This document shows positions 27,032 to 37,122 of a stretch of 49,046 nt of DNA, one piece after another. The stretch comes from Campylobacterota bacterium. Lineage in GTDB: Bacteria > Campylobacterota_A > Desulfurellia > JAADFJ01. The notes beneath the pieces are model-generated. The model was not told the DNA's origin. It ran no database searches and saw only the letters and a list, made by a program, of their open reading frames with translations. The stretch's first letter is position 1. Each line of letters opens with the position of its first letter. Location of the stretch: positions 40,729 to 89,774 of the forward strand of contig JAADFJ010000102.1 in NCBI GenBank assembly GCA_013152955.1, written 5' to 3'. The position numbers were made by a program, and so were the translations under genes.

Positions 27032-29509
27032 CTATCTTTTTTGACGCTTTTTTCTCTTTGTCTTTCTTGTTTTTGTCGTCTGTTTCTGTTTTTCCTCAAT
27101 ATCACTGTCAACTACAATTTTCAATCCAAACAAATAGCCCGCCGTATTGCTGTCGATTTTAAAAATAAGATCCTGAAACAGCTCATAAGATTCTTTTTTG
27201 TATTCAACAAGAGGATCTCGCTGGCCATATCCTCTCAAACCTACGGCGTCTCTCAATCCATCCATCTGATACAGATGATCTTTCCATAATGCATCAAGAG
27301 TGTTTATCATAATCGCTCTTTCAAGTTCTCTAGCCTGCTCTTCCCCTATCAGTTCTTCTTTCTGATTATATTGTTCTTTTACAAAATCATAAAGAAGATC
27401 CAATAATAGTTTAGTATCAGGTTGATTTCTCATTTCATCGTCACTCAGCGGTATTTCAAGATGAAACTGTCTTCTGAACTCTCTTCTCAATCCACTGATG
27501 TCTCTGTCGTCAAAGGAACCTTCTTCGGGGAAAAATTGTCCTATTAATCTATTCAAAAGCACTTTTGCAGCCTCAAACAGATGATTTTTCAGATTAGTCC
27601 CCTCAAATATCATTTTTCTTCTGCTATATATGGCTTCACGCTGAATATTCATTACATCATCGTATTCCAAAAGATGTTTACGCTGATTAAAGTGAAAAAG
27701 TTCGACCTTTTTCTGAGCATTTTCAACCGCTTTCGTAACCATCTTGCTCTCTATCGGTTCGCCATATTTGGTTCCGAGTTTGTTCATTATAAGTTTTATG
27801 CGATCCGATCCGAAAATTCTCAAAAGGTTATCATCTAAAGAGAGAAAAAATCGGCTCTTGCCCGGATCGCCCTGTCTTCCTGAACGTCCTCTCAGCTGAT
27901 TGTCAACTCTGCGTGATTCCTGGCGTTCTGTGCCAATAATATAGAGTCCGCCCGCCTTTTTTGCATCTTCGTCAAGTTTTATATCAACTCCGCGTCCCGC
28001 CATACTTGTTGCAATGGTGATCGCTCCTTTTTTGCCTGCATTTTCTATAATTTTAGCTTCCTGTTCATGATGTTTTGCATTAAGAACTACATGCGGCAGT
28101 CTTCTGCTCTTAAGCATCCTGTGAAAAATCTCTGAATTTTCTACAGATGTAGTACCAATTAATGTTGGTTGTCCCGCTTTATGGGCAGCGGCAATCTCAT
28201 TTACAACCGCTTCATTTCGCTCCTTTCCCGTTTTGAAAATTAGATCGTTCTTGTCATCTCTTATGAGTTTTTTGTTGGTAGGAATTACTACAACATCAAG
28301 ATCATAGATCTCTTTAAATTCACCGGCTTCAGTGTCCGCGGTTCCGGTCATACCTGAAAGTTTTTTATACATTCTGAAATAATTCTGAAGAGTAATCGTA
28401 GCATAAGTTTGAGACTCTTTTTGAATTTTTACGTGTTCTTTCGCTTCAAGAGCCTGATGCAATCCATCGGAATACCTTCTTCCCTGCAGCGCTCTTCCGG
28501 TAAATTCGTCAACAATAAGAATTTGTCCGTCTTTAACAAGATAATCGACCTCATTTTTGAAAAGCGTGTTTGCCCTTAAGGCATTATCAACAGCATGCAC
28601 CCATTTAATATTTTTAGAATCATAAAGATTAGACAGCTTAAGAAACCGCTCTATCTTTTCCACACCGCTTTCTTTAAGGGTAGATTGCTTATTTTTTTCA
28701 TCTATTTCATAATCATCTTTAGACAGTTTTTTTATTGCCGCATCGGATTGATAGTAAATTTCCGTAGAATCTTCAGTAGGTCCGGAAATGATCAAAGGAG
28801 TTCTGGCCTCATCAATAAGTACGGAATCCACTTCATCTACAACTGCAAAATAGAATCCCCTCTGAACGTAATCATCAATATCAAAAGACATATTATCCCG
28901 CAGATAATCAAATCCGAATTCATTGTTTGTACCGTAGGTTATATCCGCACTGTAGGCATCTTTCCTTGACGATCTGACAAGCTCGAGTTCATTAACATTA
29001 TCCGATTTCGGTTTAATCAGATAGCTTGCGGTATCAGACTGTATGATTCCCACAGAAAAACCCAGACTAAGATAAACCGGAGCCATCCATAACGCATCTC
29101 TTTTGGCAAGATAATCATTTACCGTTACAAGATGGGCTCCCTTGCCTGCCATAGCATTAAGAACCAGCGGAAGTGCTGCAGCCAGGGTTTTTCCCTCTCC
29201 AGTCTTCATCTCTGCAATTTTACCATTAGCCAATACTACAGCACCCACGATCTGAACATCAAAAGGTCTCATTCCCAATGTTCTTCCGGCTATCTCTCTG
29301 ACAATGGCAAAAACCTCAGGCATTATCTTGCTGAATTTTTCCTCTTGGGCAAGCGGCTTAAGCTCGCTTATACGCTCTGCAAGCTCAATGTTTGTTTTGC
29401 CTTCTACATTTTTTCCAAAATTGTTAACCAATTCAACGGTTTTGGACAACTCCTTTATTACTCTCTCATTTTTAGTTCCAAAGATCTTTTTCGCAATAGA
29501 GCTTAACAC
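27032..29509 (-). CDS. secA: Preprotein translocase subunit SecA
   Basis: MRPFDVQIVGAVVL, AEMKTGEGKTLAA, YGTNNEFGFDYLRDN, DEVDSVLIDEARTPLIISG, GRSGRQGDPGKSRFFLSLDD. Confidence 0.98.
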   Translation of the reverse strand: MLSSIAKKIFGTKNERVIKELSKTVELVNNFGKNVEGKTNIELAERISELKPLAQEEKFSKIMPEVFAIVREIAGRTLGMRPFDVQIVGAVVLANGKIAEMKTGEGKTLAAALPLVLNAMAGKGAHLVTVNDYLAKRDALWMAPVYLSLGFSVGIIQSDTASYLIKPKSDNVNELELVRSSRKDAYSADITYGTNNEFGFDYLRDNMSFDIDDYVQRGFYFAVVDEVDSVLIDEARTPLIISGPTEDSTEIYYQSDAAIKKLSKDDYEIDEKNKQSTLKESGVEKIERFLKLSNLYDSKNIKWVHAVDNALRANTLFKNEVDYLVKDGQILIVDEFTGRALQGRRYSDGLHQALEAKEHVKIQKESQTYATITLQNYFRMYKKLSGMTGTADTEAGEFKEIYDLDVVVIPTNKKLIRDDKNDLIFKTGKERNEAVVNEIAAAHKAGQPTLIGTTSVENSEIFHRMLKSRRLPHVVLNAKHHEQEAKIIENAGKKGAITIATSMAGRGVDIKLDEDAKKAGGLYIIGTERQESRRVDNQLRGRSGRQGDPGKSRFFLSLDDNLLRIFGSDRIKLIMNKLGTKYGEPIESKMVTKAVENAQKKVELFHFNQRKHLLEYDDVMNIQREAIYSRRKMIFEGTNLKNHLFEAAKVLLNRLIGQFFPEEGSFDDRDISGLRREFRRQFHLEIPLSDDEMRNQPDTKLLLDLLYDFVKEQYNQKEELIGEEQARELERAIMINTLDALWKDHLYQMDGLRDAVGLRGYGQRDPLVEYKKESYELFQDLIFKIDSNTAGYLFGLKIVVDSDIEEKQKQTTKTRKTKRKKRQKR

Positions 29510-29580
29510 AAACTCACCTCTTAGTTTTAAAATTCATCAACGAATCTAATGATAGGGATAATAGCATGGTTTGCAAAATT

Positions 29581-30588
29581 TTAGAATAATGTTTTACTCT
29601 GAATCTTTTTCCCAAAATGCAGAAGTGCCTTTTGAGTGACCATTCTTCCTTTGGGAGTTCTCACTAAAAAATTGTTCTGCATCAGAAACGGCTCAATCAC
29701 ATCAGCCAATGTATCCTTATCCTCTCCTAAAGTCGCCGCCAATGTTTCAATTCCAACCGGTCCTCCGTTAAAACGATCTATAACAGCCAGAAGCAATCTT
29801 TTATCCATTTCATCAAATCCGGCATCATCAATTCCCTGCATCTTGAGAGACAGATTGGCAATCTCTCTGGTTATGCTTTTTTTGCCTTTGACCTGCGCAA
29901 AATCCCGAACTCGCCTCAAAAGCCTATTTGCTATTCTGGGGGTACCTCTGGAACGCCTTGCAATCTCAATTGCTCCCGTCTCATTGATGGCAACATTGAG
30001 AATTTTTGCGGATCTATTTATTATTTTCCTGAGATCATCTGAAGAGTAAAAATTCAGCATATGAATTAAACCGAAACGATCTCTCAGCGGGGATGTAAGC
30101 AGACCCAGTCTTGTTGTTGCCCCTGCAAGAGTAAAAGGCGCAATACTAAGTTTTATCGTCTTTGCTCCGGCACCTTGACCTATCACAATATCAATATTAA
30201 AATCCTCCATTGCCTGATAAAGAATTTCTTCAACTTGAGGCTTTAGACGATGTATCTCATCAATGAAAAGAATATCCTTACTTTTCAAGTTTGTAAGAAT
30301 TGCCGCTAAATCCGACTGCCTTTCAAGCGCAGGGCCGCTTGTACCTATAATAGTTGTATTCATCTCCTTGCTTAAAAGATAAGCAAGTGTCGTTTTTCCC
30401 AATCCGGGAGGACCATAAAAAAGGCAATGGTCCAGTTGTTCATTCCTTTCCCTGGCAGCTTTTATAAAAAGCGATAGATTTGCTTTAAGTTTTTCCTGTC
30501 CTATAAAATCCGATAAACATTCAGGCCTTAATCTTCCCTCGCCTTTGTCTTCAGCAGCTTTTTTACTTGTTAGCTTCTTCTGCAACAC
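29581..30588 (-). CDS. ruvB: Holliday junction branch migration helicase RuvB
   Basis: [63 protein letters not shown]. Confidence 0.97.
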   Translation of the reverse strand: MLQKKLTSKKAAEDKGEGRLRPECLSDFIGQEKLKANLSLFIKAARERNEQLDHCLFYGPPGLGKTTLAYLLSKEMNTTIIGTSGPALERQSDLAAILTNLKSKDILFIDEIHRLKPQVEEILYQAMEDFNIDIVIGQGAGAKTIKLSIAPFTLAGATTRLGLLTSPLRDRFGLIHMLNFYSSDDLRKIINRSAKILNVAINETGAIEIARRSRGTPRIANRLLRRVRDFAQVKGKKSITREIANLSLKMQGIDDAGFDEMDKRLLLAVIDRFNGGPVGIETLAATLGEDKDTLADVIEPFLMQNNFLVRTPKGRMVTQKALLHFGKKIQSKTLF

Positions 30589-32008
30589 TGAGTTTTTTTG
30601 ATCTGATAAATCTGTCTATCGCCTGGGCTGCATTTTTACCTGCTCCGACTGCCTCAATAACCGTAGCGGCTCCCGTAACAATATCGCCTCCGGCAAAAAC
30701 ACCTTCTCTTGTAGTCTGACCCGTCTCAAGACTGGCTACAAAATAACCTCTTTTATCTGTCCTGACACCGGTTGCACTCTTTGCAACAATAGGATTAGCC
30801 TGCTGACCAATCGCCACAATGACAGTATCCACCTCAATTTCCATAGTTTTACCTTCATCGGGAACAGGTCTTGCGCGTCCGGAACTGTCCGGTTCTCCCA
30901 ATTTCATCAATTGACATATGATGGAGGCTACTCTTCCATTTTTACCATTAATTTTAACCGGACTGGCAAGAAAATGGAACTTTACGCCTTCCTCTTCTGC
31001 ATGCATAATCTCTTCGTCTCTTGCAGGAGCCTCATTTTTGGTTCTTCGGTAAACTATAGTTGCTTCATCGGCACCCAGTCTTAACGCAGTCCTTACTGCA
31101 TCCATTGCAACATTACCGGCTCCGAACACAACAACTTTTCTACCGAAATTTACAGGGGTATCAAAATCAGGAAAATTTCTTGCACCCATAAGATTAACTC
31201 TCACAAGAAATTCACTGGCTGAATAAACTCCATTCAGGTTTTCTCCCGGTATACCCAACATCCTTGGCCCTCCGGCACCATTGCCGATAAATACCGCATC
31301 ATACTCCAGTGCCAATTCGTCAACGGTTATGCTGTTGCCTACAACTACATTGGTAACAAATTTAACACCGGTCTCTTTAATAGCATCTATTTCACTGTCT
31401 AAAATATCCTTTGGTAATCTAAAGTCGGGAATTCCGTACCTCAAAACACCGCCAACTTTATGAAGCGCTTCGAAAACCGTGACATCATAGCATGCTTTTG
31501 AAAGATCGGCGGCACAAGCTATGCCTGCAGGTCCGGCTCCCACAATAGCAACTTTTCCCTTAATTTCTCCTTCGGGTGCGCAAACCGGAAGTTTATGCCC
31601 GACATTATTTCTGTTCCAGTCTGCAACAAACCTTTCCAATCTGCCTATCGCAACCGGTCTTTTCTGCTTTTCCAGAACACATGTGTTCTCGCACTGGGTT
31701 TCCTGAGGGCAAACTCTTCCGCACACCGCAGGAAGCGCATTGGTTACTTTCAGTTCTTCCAATGCCTTTTCAAAATCCTCAGCCACAATAGCTTCTATAA
31801 AATGAGGAATACGAACCTGAGCAGGGCATCCGTCCATACAGGTAGCCACTTTACACTGAAGACATCTCTGCGCTTCGCTGATTGCGTCTTCTACGGTATA
31901 TCCGGTTGGAACTTCTTCGAAAATTTTTCCTCTTTTTTCCGGATCCAGAGTAGGCATCTCATGGCGTTTTATTTTCAAACGTTCTTTGATCGGCAGCATA
32001 TCAGCCAT
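30563..32008 (-). CDS. FAD-dependent glutamate synthase small-subunit-like / NfnB-like NADP-binding flavoprotein
   Basis: [92 protein letters not shown]. Confidence 0.92.
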   Translation of the reverse strand: MADMLPIKERLKIKRHEMPTLDPEKRGKIFEEVPTGYTVEDAISEAQRCLQCKVATCMDGCPAQVRIPHFIEAIVAEDFEKALEELKVTNALPAVCGRVCPQETQCENTCVLEKQKRPVAIGRLERFVADWNRNNVGHKLPVCAPEGEIKGKVAIVGAGPAGIACAADLSKACYDVTVFEALHKVGGVLRYGIPDFRLPKDILDSEIDAIKETGVKFVTNVVVGNSITVDELALEYDAVFIGNGAGGPRMLGIPGENLNGVYSASEFLVRVNLMGARNFPDFDTPVNFGRKVVVFGAGNVAMDAVRTALRLGADEATIVYRRTKNEAPARDEEIMHAEEEGVKFHFLASPVKINGKNGRVASIICQLMKLGEPDSSGRARPVPDEGKTMEIEVDTVIVAIGQQANPIVAKSATGVRTDKRGYFVASLETGQTTREGVFAGGDIVTGAATVIEAVGAGKNAAQAIDRFIRSKKLSVAEEANK

Positions 32009-32009
32009 C

Positions 32010-32837
32010 TTATCCCTCCAATTCCATATAATGTTTTAAGGCAACAGCTTCCTTTTCTTGATATTGAGTCAATCTGCCCATAAAACCGTCATAATCAACC
32101 GCATAACCGTCAAATTCCGGACCATCCACACACGCCAGCTTGTTCTCTCCATTTACATATACTCTGCAGACCCCGCACATTCCTGTGGCATCAACCATAA
32201 TAGGATTAAGACTGACTGTCAAAGGCACATTGAACGGTTTAGCCGTCAAGGCTACAAATTTCATCATAATTGCGGGACCTATTGCCCAAATATGAGATGG
32301 TTTCTCGTCTCTTTCAAGAACCTCCCTGAGCAGATCTGTTACAAATCCCTTCCTGCCGCAGCTTCCATCATCTGTCGAGATCAGAAGTTCGTCAGAAATT
32401 TCCCTCATCTGATCAGTCATAACAAGAAGCGTTTCCGAGCGTGAGCCCATTATAGAAATTACCTTATTACCCATCTCTTTTGCTTTCTTTGCAATGGGAT
32501 ATATTGGGCCAACACCGATTCCTCCTGCAACAAAAACTGCCGGTCCATCAAATTTTTGCAGCACTGACGGATTACCAAGAGGGCCGACAACCGCATACAG
32601 GCTGTCACCTTCATTCATTCTCGACAACTCAAGCGTACTTTTGCCAACAACCTGAAACAACAATTCTATGCTATCTCCGTCAACATCAACAATAGTCATT
32701 GGAATTCTTTCTCCCTTGCAGCTGTTTATCGTTACAAGAAATTGTCCCGGGCTGGCAGATCTTGCCACCCATGGGGCGTCAATCCAACATGTGAAAACCT
32801 TTTCAGACCACTGTTTTTTCTTCTTTATAACATACAT
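32010..32837 (-). CDS. NfnA / sulfide dehydrogenase beta-like ferredoxin-NAD(P) reductase subunit
   Basis: FVAGGIGVGPIYPIAK, DDGSCGRKGFVTD, DATGMCGVCRVYVNGENKLACVDGPEFDGYAVDY; coupled to the preceding gene. Confidence 0.9.
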   Translation of the reverse strand: MYVIKKKKQWSEKVFTCWIDAPWVARSASPGQFLVTINSCKGERIPMTIVDVDGDSIELLFQVVGKSTLELSRMNEGDSLYAVVGPLGNPSVLQKFDGPAVFVAGGIGVGPIYPIAKKAKEMGNKVISIMGSRSETLLVMTDQMREISDELLISTDDGSCGRKGFVTDLLREVLERDEKPSHIWAIGPAIMMKFVALTAKPFNVPLTVSLNPIMVDATGMCGVCRVYVNGENKLACVDGPEFDGYAVDYDGFMGRLTQYQEKEAVALKHYMELEG

Positions 32838-32965
32838 AAACCCACCTCTTACTATTTTAGTAATCTTTTTAATATAACCGGTTCCAACACAGCAGATGAT
32901 GCTTTATTTTTTCGCTGAAATTGTGTTTAGTGCGCAACATCAGTTAATAAAAATTATGCAAAATC

Positions 32966-33541
32966 CTATTTTTTAGAATTATCTCTAAAATTAAATTTCA
33001 GTTTTCCAAGAATCGATGAAATTGTAATAATTCCATTCGATTCTTTTGTATCAAACTTTACAATATATCTTTTATTCCAATCATTTATACCGAAAAGATA
33101 GCTCCAATCCAACGGCCCCGTTTCCTTTATTTTTGAAGCATATAATTTTCCGTTTTTCAAGCTAAAGCTGATCTGCCATTTTGATCCTTTACCCAAGCTT
33201 TTAAAGGCATCTTCCGGACTATAAAATTTTATTAAAAAGGTTGTTTCGTTGAGATACGCATAAAGCTCATTTTTCTTTTTCTGAAACATTTCATAAGAAG
33301 GCTGCTTTTCCTGCTTGTAGAATTTAAGATATTCATCGATAAATTTTCTATCCAGCAGTATTGCCGAACCTATTGCAGTTGTTTTAAAATCATTATAAAG
33401 CTTTGCAGTTTTTGTCTTTTGTTCAATCTGCTTTTTGAAGACTGCGCTATTTCCCATATATTTCTTTACCGTCGAACATCCGGACAACAAAAGCGGCACT
33501 ATAAATAATAGTGCAAAAAAAACTTTTCTTCTGCTTCTCAT
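32966..33541 (-). CDS. Putative lipoprotein, unknown function
   Basis: Signal peptide with lipobox LLLSGCS. Confidence 0.7.
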   Translation of the reverse strand: MRSRRKVFFALLFIVPLLLSGCSTVKKYMGNSAVFKKQIEQKTKTAKLYNDFKTTAIGSAILLDRKFIDEYLKFYKQEKQPSYEMFQKKKNELYAYLNETTFLIKFYSPEDAFKSLGKGSKWQISFSLKNGKLYASKIKETGPLDWSYLFGINDWNKRYIVKFDTKESNGIITISSILGKLKFNFRDNSKK

Positions 33542-33758
33542 TTCACCGAAAGCTCCTTGGTTTTGTCATTTCGTAATTTATCCTATACATTAGTGCAGCA
33601 TCTTCAGAAAAATTTAGCTGTTTATAAAACTTTCCTAATTACCTTACATAACCGAAACAGACGAGAACTCTCACCTGTTCATACTACAAGTATATTTTCC
33701 TTTCTATTTAGAGTAAGATTAGCACAACCAAGCTAATTTTGCAATAACCGTTTTTCAG

Positions 33759-34835
33759 TCATCCCATATCCATAAATTTGTCAATCGCGTCTTTAACGTC
33801 ATAGGCCTTTTCCACGGCGACACCCATGTTTTTGGCAAAAATAAAACGCAAATTTCCATGACTTCTTTTTTTATCTTTTGCCATAAATGTAAAAATATCA
33901 TTGATTTTAATTGAATGAGGAACTGTTGTTTTCAGTCCGTAGCGCCCAATTAATCTATTTACCTGCTCAAAACGAATCTTTGTTGCATAACCTCTCATCT
34001 CCGAATAAAAGTAGGCAAAAGCCATACCAATGGCGATTGCCTGGCCATGAAGCAGGCTGAATCTGCTTGCGGATTCTACAGCATGACCGAAGGTATGTCC
34101 GAAATTAAGCAGTATCCTTTTCCCCGATTCTTTTTCATCAGCGGCAACTATATTAAATTTTGTATCCATAGATTTCCAGATCAGGTCTTCTATTATAGAA
34201 GCCTTTGCAATGCTGTCCGAATTATTATTTTTTAGAATCTTGTAAATCTCCTCATTTCCAATTAGCGCGTACTTTATGATCTCGGCCATTCCATTTGACA
34301 TCTGACCGGCTGCAAGCGTTGACAATGTTTCCGTATCGCAAAAAATCGCATCAGGCTGATAAAAACTCCCCACCATATTTTTGAAACCGTAAAAATCCAC
34401 CCCTGTCTTTCCTCCGATAGCAGCATCAACCTGAGCAAGAAGGGTGGTAGGGTAATGTATGACCGGAATACCCCTCAGAAAAATGCTTGCGGCAAATCCT
34501 CCTATGTCGGTTATAACTCCACCCCCTATTGTTATTAAAATCGAGGTCCTGTCGGCGCCTTCCAGTATAAGCTGTTTCAATATTGATTCTATGATTTCAA
34601 AGTTTTTATATTGTTCTCCGTCGGCAACAATAATTTTTCCAACAACTCCAAATTTATCCTTGAGTACTTTGTAAATCTTGTTGCCCCAGAGGGGGAATAC
34701 CGTTTCATTCGAAAGTAGGAACAGTTTTCCATGTCTTTTTTTTGAAAGAAAATCGGTCAGTAAATTAGCAAGATTACTGCCTACCGCAACAGATATCTCT
34801 TTATTATTTATCTTGTATACTGTTTGCCTCAACAA
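33759..34835 (-). CDS. aroB: 3-dehydroquinate synthase
   Basis: DGEQYKNFEIIESIL, ITIGGGVITDIGGFAASIFLRGIPVIHYPTTLLAQVDAAIGGKTGVDF, LLNFGHTFGHAVE. Confidence 0.96.
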   Translation of the reverse strand: MLRQTVYKINNKEISVAVGSNLANLLTDFLSKKRHGKLFLLSNETVFPLWGNKIYKVLKDKFGVVGKIIVADGEQYKNFEIIESILKQLILEGADRTSILITIGGGVITDIGGFAASIFLRGIPVIHYPTTLLAQVDAAIGGKTGVDFYGFKNMVGSFYQPDAIFCDTETLSTLAAGQMSNGMAEIIKYALIGNEEIYKILKNNNSDSIAKASIIEDLIWKSMDTKFNIVAADEKESGKRILLNFGHTFGHAVESASRFSLLHGQAIAIGMAFAYFYSEMRGYATKIRFEQVNRLIGRYGLKTTVPHSIKINDIFTFMAKDKKRSHGNLRFIFAKNMGVAVEKAYDVKDAIDKFMDMG

Positions 34836-35868
34836 ATTGATGCTCCTCTATCTTCAGAAAAATTAAGTTTCCGGAATTCGAATTAGGCCGCAGTGTGGTG
34901 ATACCCCGGATTTGTCCGCCACTATCGGTCTTTTCATAATTTACAAGGTAGAATGCCATATCAAATCCAATAGCCTCCATAAGCGCAGGCTCATATCCGA
35001 ACTCTTTGATAAATCGATCTGAGAATTGTTTTGACAGCGCATCTCTCTCCTTATAAAAGACTGAACCAACTACCACGTTTTTTGTCAGCGATGAGTCAAA
35101 TCTCAAAACAGAGTTATCATACCAAAATGGCAGAACCAGCACTGTTTTAGGCATGCATCCATAATATTTAAACAACGCTAACAATTTTTTGCCGTTCAAT
35201 ATCGATGTATCAAGAAAAACCAGATCAGGCAAATCGCAGCTGAATTGATTTTGCCCTATCTTGCGAATATCAAAACTGCGTTTTACAAAAGATAAAAGAT
35301 CAGAAGAATTTCTTGAACTAAAGGAACTTAACACAACAGATTTATTCTTGCCGAGAGCTACCTGCGAATAAAATTTATCGGCAATGGCCGCCTTAAACTT
35401 CTCGTTACTCGGGTAGATTATTTTAATACTTTTTATATCGGATTGCTCTGCGAACTTTGCCATCTGATCAGCTATATTAGGAGTGATTGCAATAGACAAA
35501 AGATTTTTGCCTCCTGTTATACCTGACGGACTAACGGCAACGATATTATGTTTTTTCAACAGCTGCTCAATTGATTTGGCGTTTATATAAAATATGGGGC
35601 CGACAATCCCGTTAACACCTTGCCTGAGGAGCCATTTCAACTGATATTTACTATAAAAAGGACGACCCCTATTGTCTGCCGCGATAATGCTTTTGCCGCT
35701 CATATCTGCTGCTATTGAAGCACCCTTAAGAAATTTTTCGCTGAACCGTGCATATCTGCCGGTTAAGGGAGCCAAAAATCCAATTTTTCCTGATACGGAC
35801 GATGAATATGCGTCAATAGCGGCAATAGACAAACTGAATATGATGATATATCTTATTACTCTATACAC
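34804..35868 (-). CDS. Periplasmic binding / penicillin-binding-protein-activator-like protein
   Basis: Signal peptide; GKIGFLAPLTGRYARFSEKFLKGASIA; VNGIVGPIFYINAKSIEQLLKKHNIVAVSPSG. Confidence 0.75.
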   Translation of the reverse strand: MYRVIRYIIIFSLSIAAIDAYSSSVSGKIGFLAPLTGRYARFSEKFLKGASIAADMSGKSIIAADNRGRPFYSKYQLKWLLRQGVNGIVGPIFYINAKSIEQLLKKHNIVAVSPSGITGGKNLLSIAITPNIADQMAKFAEQSDIKSIKIIYPSNEKFKAAIADKFYSQVALGKNKSVVLSSFSSRNSSDLLSFVKRSFDIRKIGQNQFSCDLPDLVFLDTSILNGKKLLALFKYYGCMPKTVLVLPFWYDNSVLRFDSSLTKNVVVGSVFYKERDALSKQFSDRFIKEFGYEPALMEAIGFDMAFYLVNYEKTDSGGQIRGITTLRPNSNSGNLIFLKIEEHQFVEANSIQDK

Positions 35869-36506
35869 TTGATCGCCTTTTTCAAATCGTCAATAAACAG
35901 ATTGCCCGCAGAAGGATTTCTCAAAAGATACGCCGGATGATAGCTGCAGCTTATTATGATACCATCTTTTTTAATATGAGTACCTCTCAGTTTTCCCATT
36001 GCAGCATCTGTTTCAAACAGATACGAAGATGCAAATTTTCCAAGTCCAAATAAGAGTTTCGGATGGATTATTTCAATCTGTCTTTTAAGATATGGCGTAC
36101 AGTTAGAAATTTCCTCATTCGATGGATTTCTGTTACCCGGAGGTCTGCATTTTATAATATTTGCGATATAAACGGATTCTCTTTTTATGCCAACCGACGA
36201 TAGCATCTGATCCAGTAGTTTTCCGGCCCTTCCGACAAATGGCCGACCCGTAAGATCCTCCTTTTCCCCCGGACCCTCTCCTATAAACATAATATCGGAA
36301 TTTGGATCACCTTCACCGAATACAAGATTATGCCTTAATTCTGCAATAGTACAAAGCCGGCATTTTTTAAGATCATTATTCAGCTTAAAAAGCTCGGTAC
36401 TTTTGTCCGATCTTGCCGCCGTCCATTGAAATCCCATGATCTTATTGGCATATTTCATAAATTTTAAAAGATCGCTAACTGGAGGTGAATTGTTTTGTAA
36501 TCTCAT
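35856..36506 (-). CDS. Type-4 (Fe-S) uracil-DNA glycosylase
   Basis: CRLCTIAELRHNLVFGEGDPNSDIMFIGEGPGEKEDLTGRPFVGRAGKLLD; CRPPGNRNPS; SYHPAYLLRNP. Confidence 0.95.
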   Translation of the reverse strand: MRLQNNSPPVSDLLKFMKYANKIMGFQWTAARSDKSTELFKLNNDLKKCRLCTIAELRHNLVFGEGDPNSDIMFIGEGPGEKEDLTGRPFVGRAGKLLDQMLSSVGIKRESVYIANIIKCRPPGNRNPSNEEISNCTPYLKRQIEIIHPKLLFGLGKFASSYLFETDAAMGKLRGTHIKKDGIIISCSYHPAYLLRNPSAGNLFIDDLKKAIKCIE

Positions 36507-37122
36507 CGATTAACCTATACTTAGCCTTATAAAGTATGGAATTGGCGACAAGCTGCACCGATGAGCTGAAAATCTCCTCTACTACATGCAAATTATTTTC
36601 CTTAAGCGTTTTACCGGTATCTACAATGTCAACTATCTGATCTGCCAGTCCGTAAAGCGGAGCAAGCTCAATTGATCCATAAAGTTCAATAATTTCAACA
36701 GGTAAACCGGCCTTTGCAAAAAATGCTTCTGCTACATGCGGAAATTTCGTTGCGACACGTTTTATGGGACGCCAACACTCTATCTTCTCTATCGGCTCAG
36801 CTACAGCCATTTTGCACTTTCCGAAACCAAGATCGGCAAGATTGACAAGATCCGGTTCATACTCTCTTATTAGATCGAGACCGACAATCCCTATGTCACA
36901 TGCCTTATATTCAACATAAGTAATAACATCTTTCGCTCTTACAATCAGTATGGATATTGGGAAATTTGTAGCGTCTATAGAAAGTTTTCTTGCCGACCTA
37001 TCGGCAAATTTTATCCCTGATTTTTTTAGAATCTCTATCGATTTATCAAATAATCGTCCTTTTGGCACGGCAATTTTTATATTATCACTCATATTATCGC
37101 TCTCTCCAGATTTCAGCACCAA
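36475..37122 (-). CDS. hisG: ATP phosphoribosyltransferase, short form
   Basis: IAVPKGRLFDKSIEILKKSGI, DIGIVGLDLI, ELYGSIELAPLYGLADQIVDIVDTGKTLKENNL; 215 aa. Confidence 0.95.
   Translation of the reverse strand: MVLKSGESDNMSDNIKIAVPKGRLFDKSIEILKKSGIKFADRSARKLSIDATNFPISILIVRAKDVITYVEYKACDIGIVGLDLIREYEPDLVNLADLGFGKCKMAVAEPIEKIECWRPIKRVATKFPHVAEAFFAKAGLPVEIIELYGSIELAPLYGLADQIVDIVDTGKTLKENNLHVVEEIFSSSVQLVANSILYKAKYRLIDEITKQFTSS

Noticed and set aside
31595-32083. 162-aa + strand ORF antisense to the NfnB-like gene (and similar antisense ORFs across the window)
   Set aside because: They overlap well-identified genes and read as reverse-frame translations; not supported as coding.
33718-33737. 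ATTAGC-N8-GCTAAT hairpin after aroB as an intrinsic terminator
   Set aside because: Only 6 AT-rich bp and no T-run in the minus-strand (transcribed) orientation.
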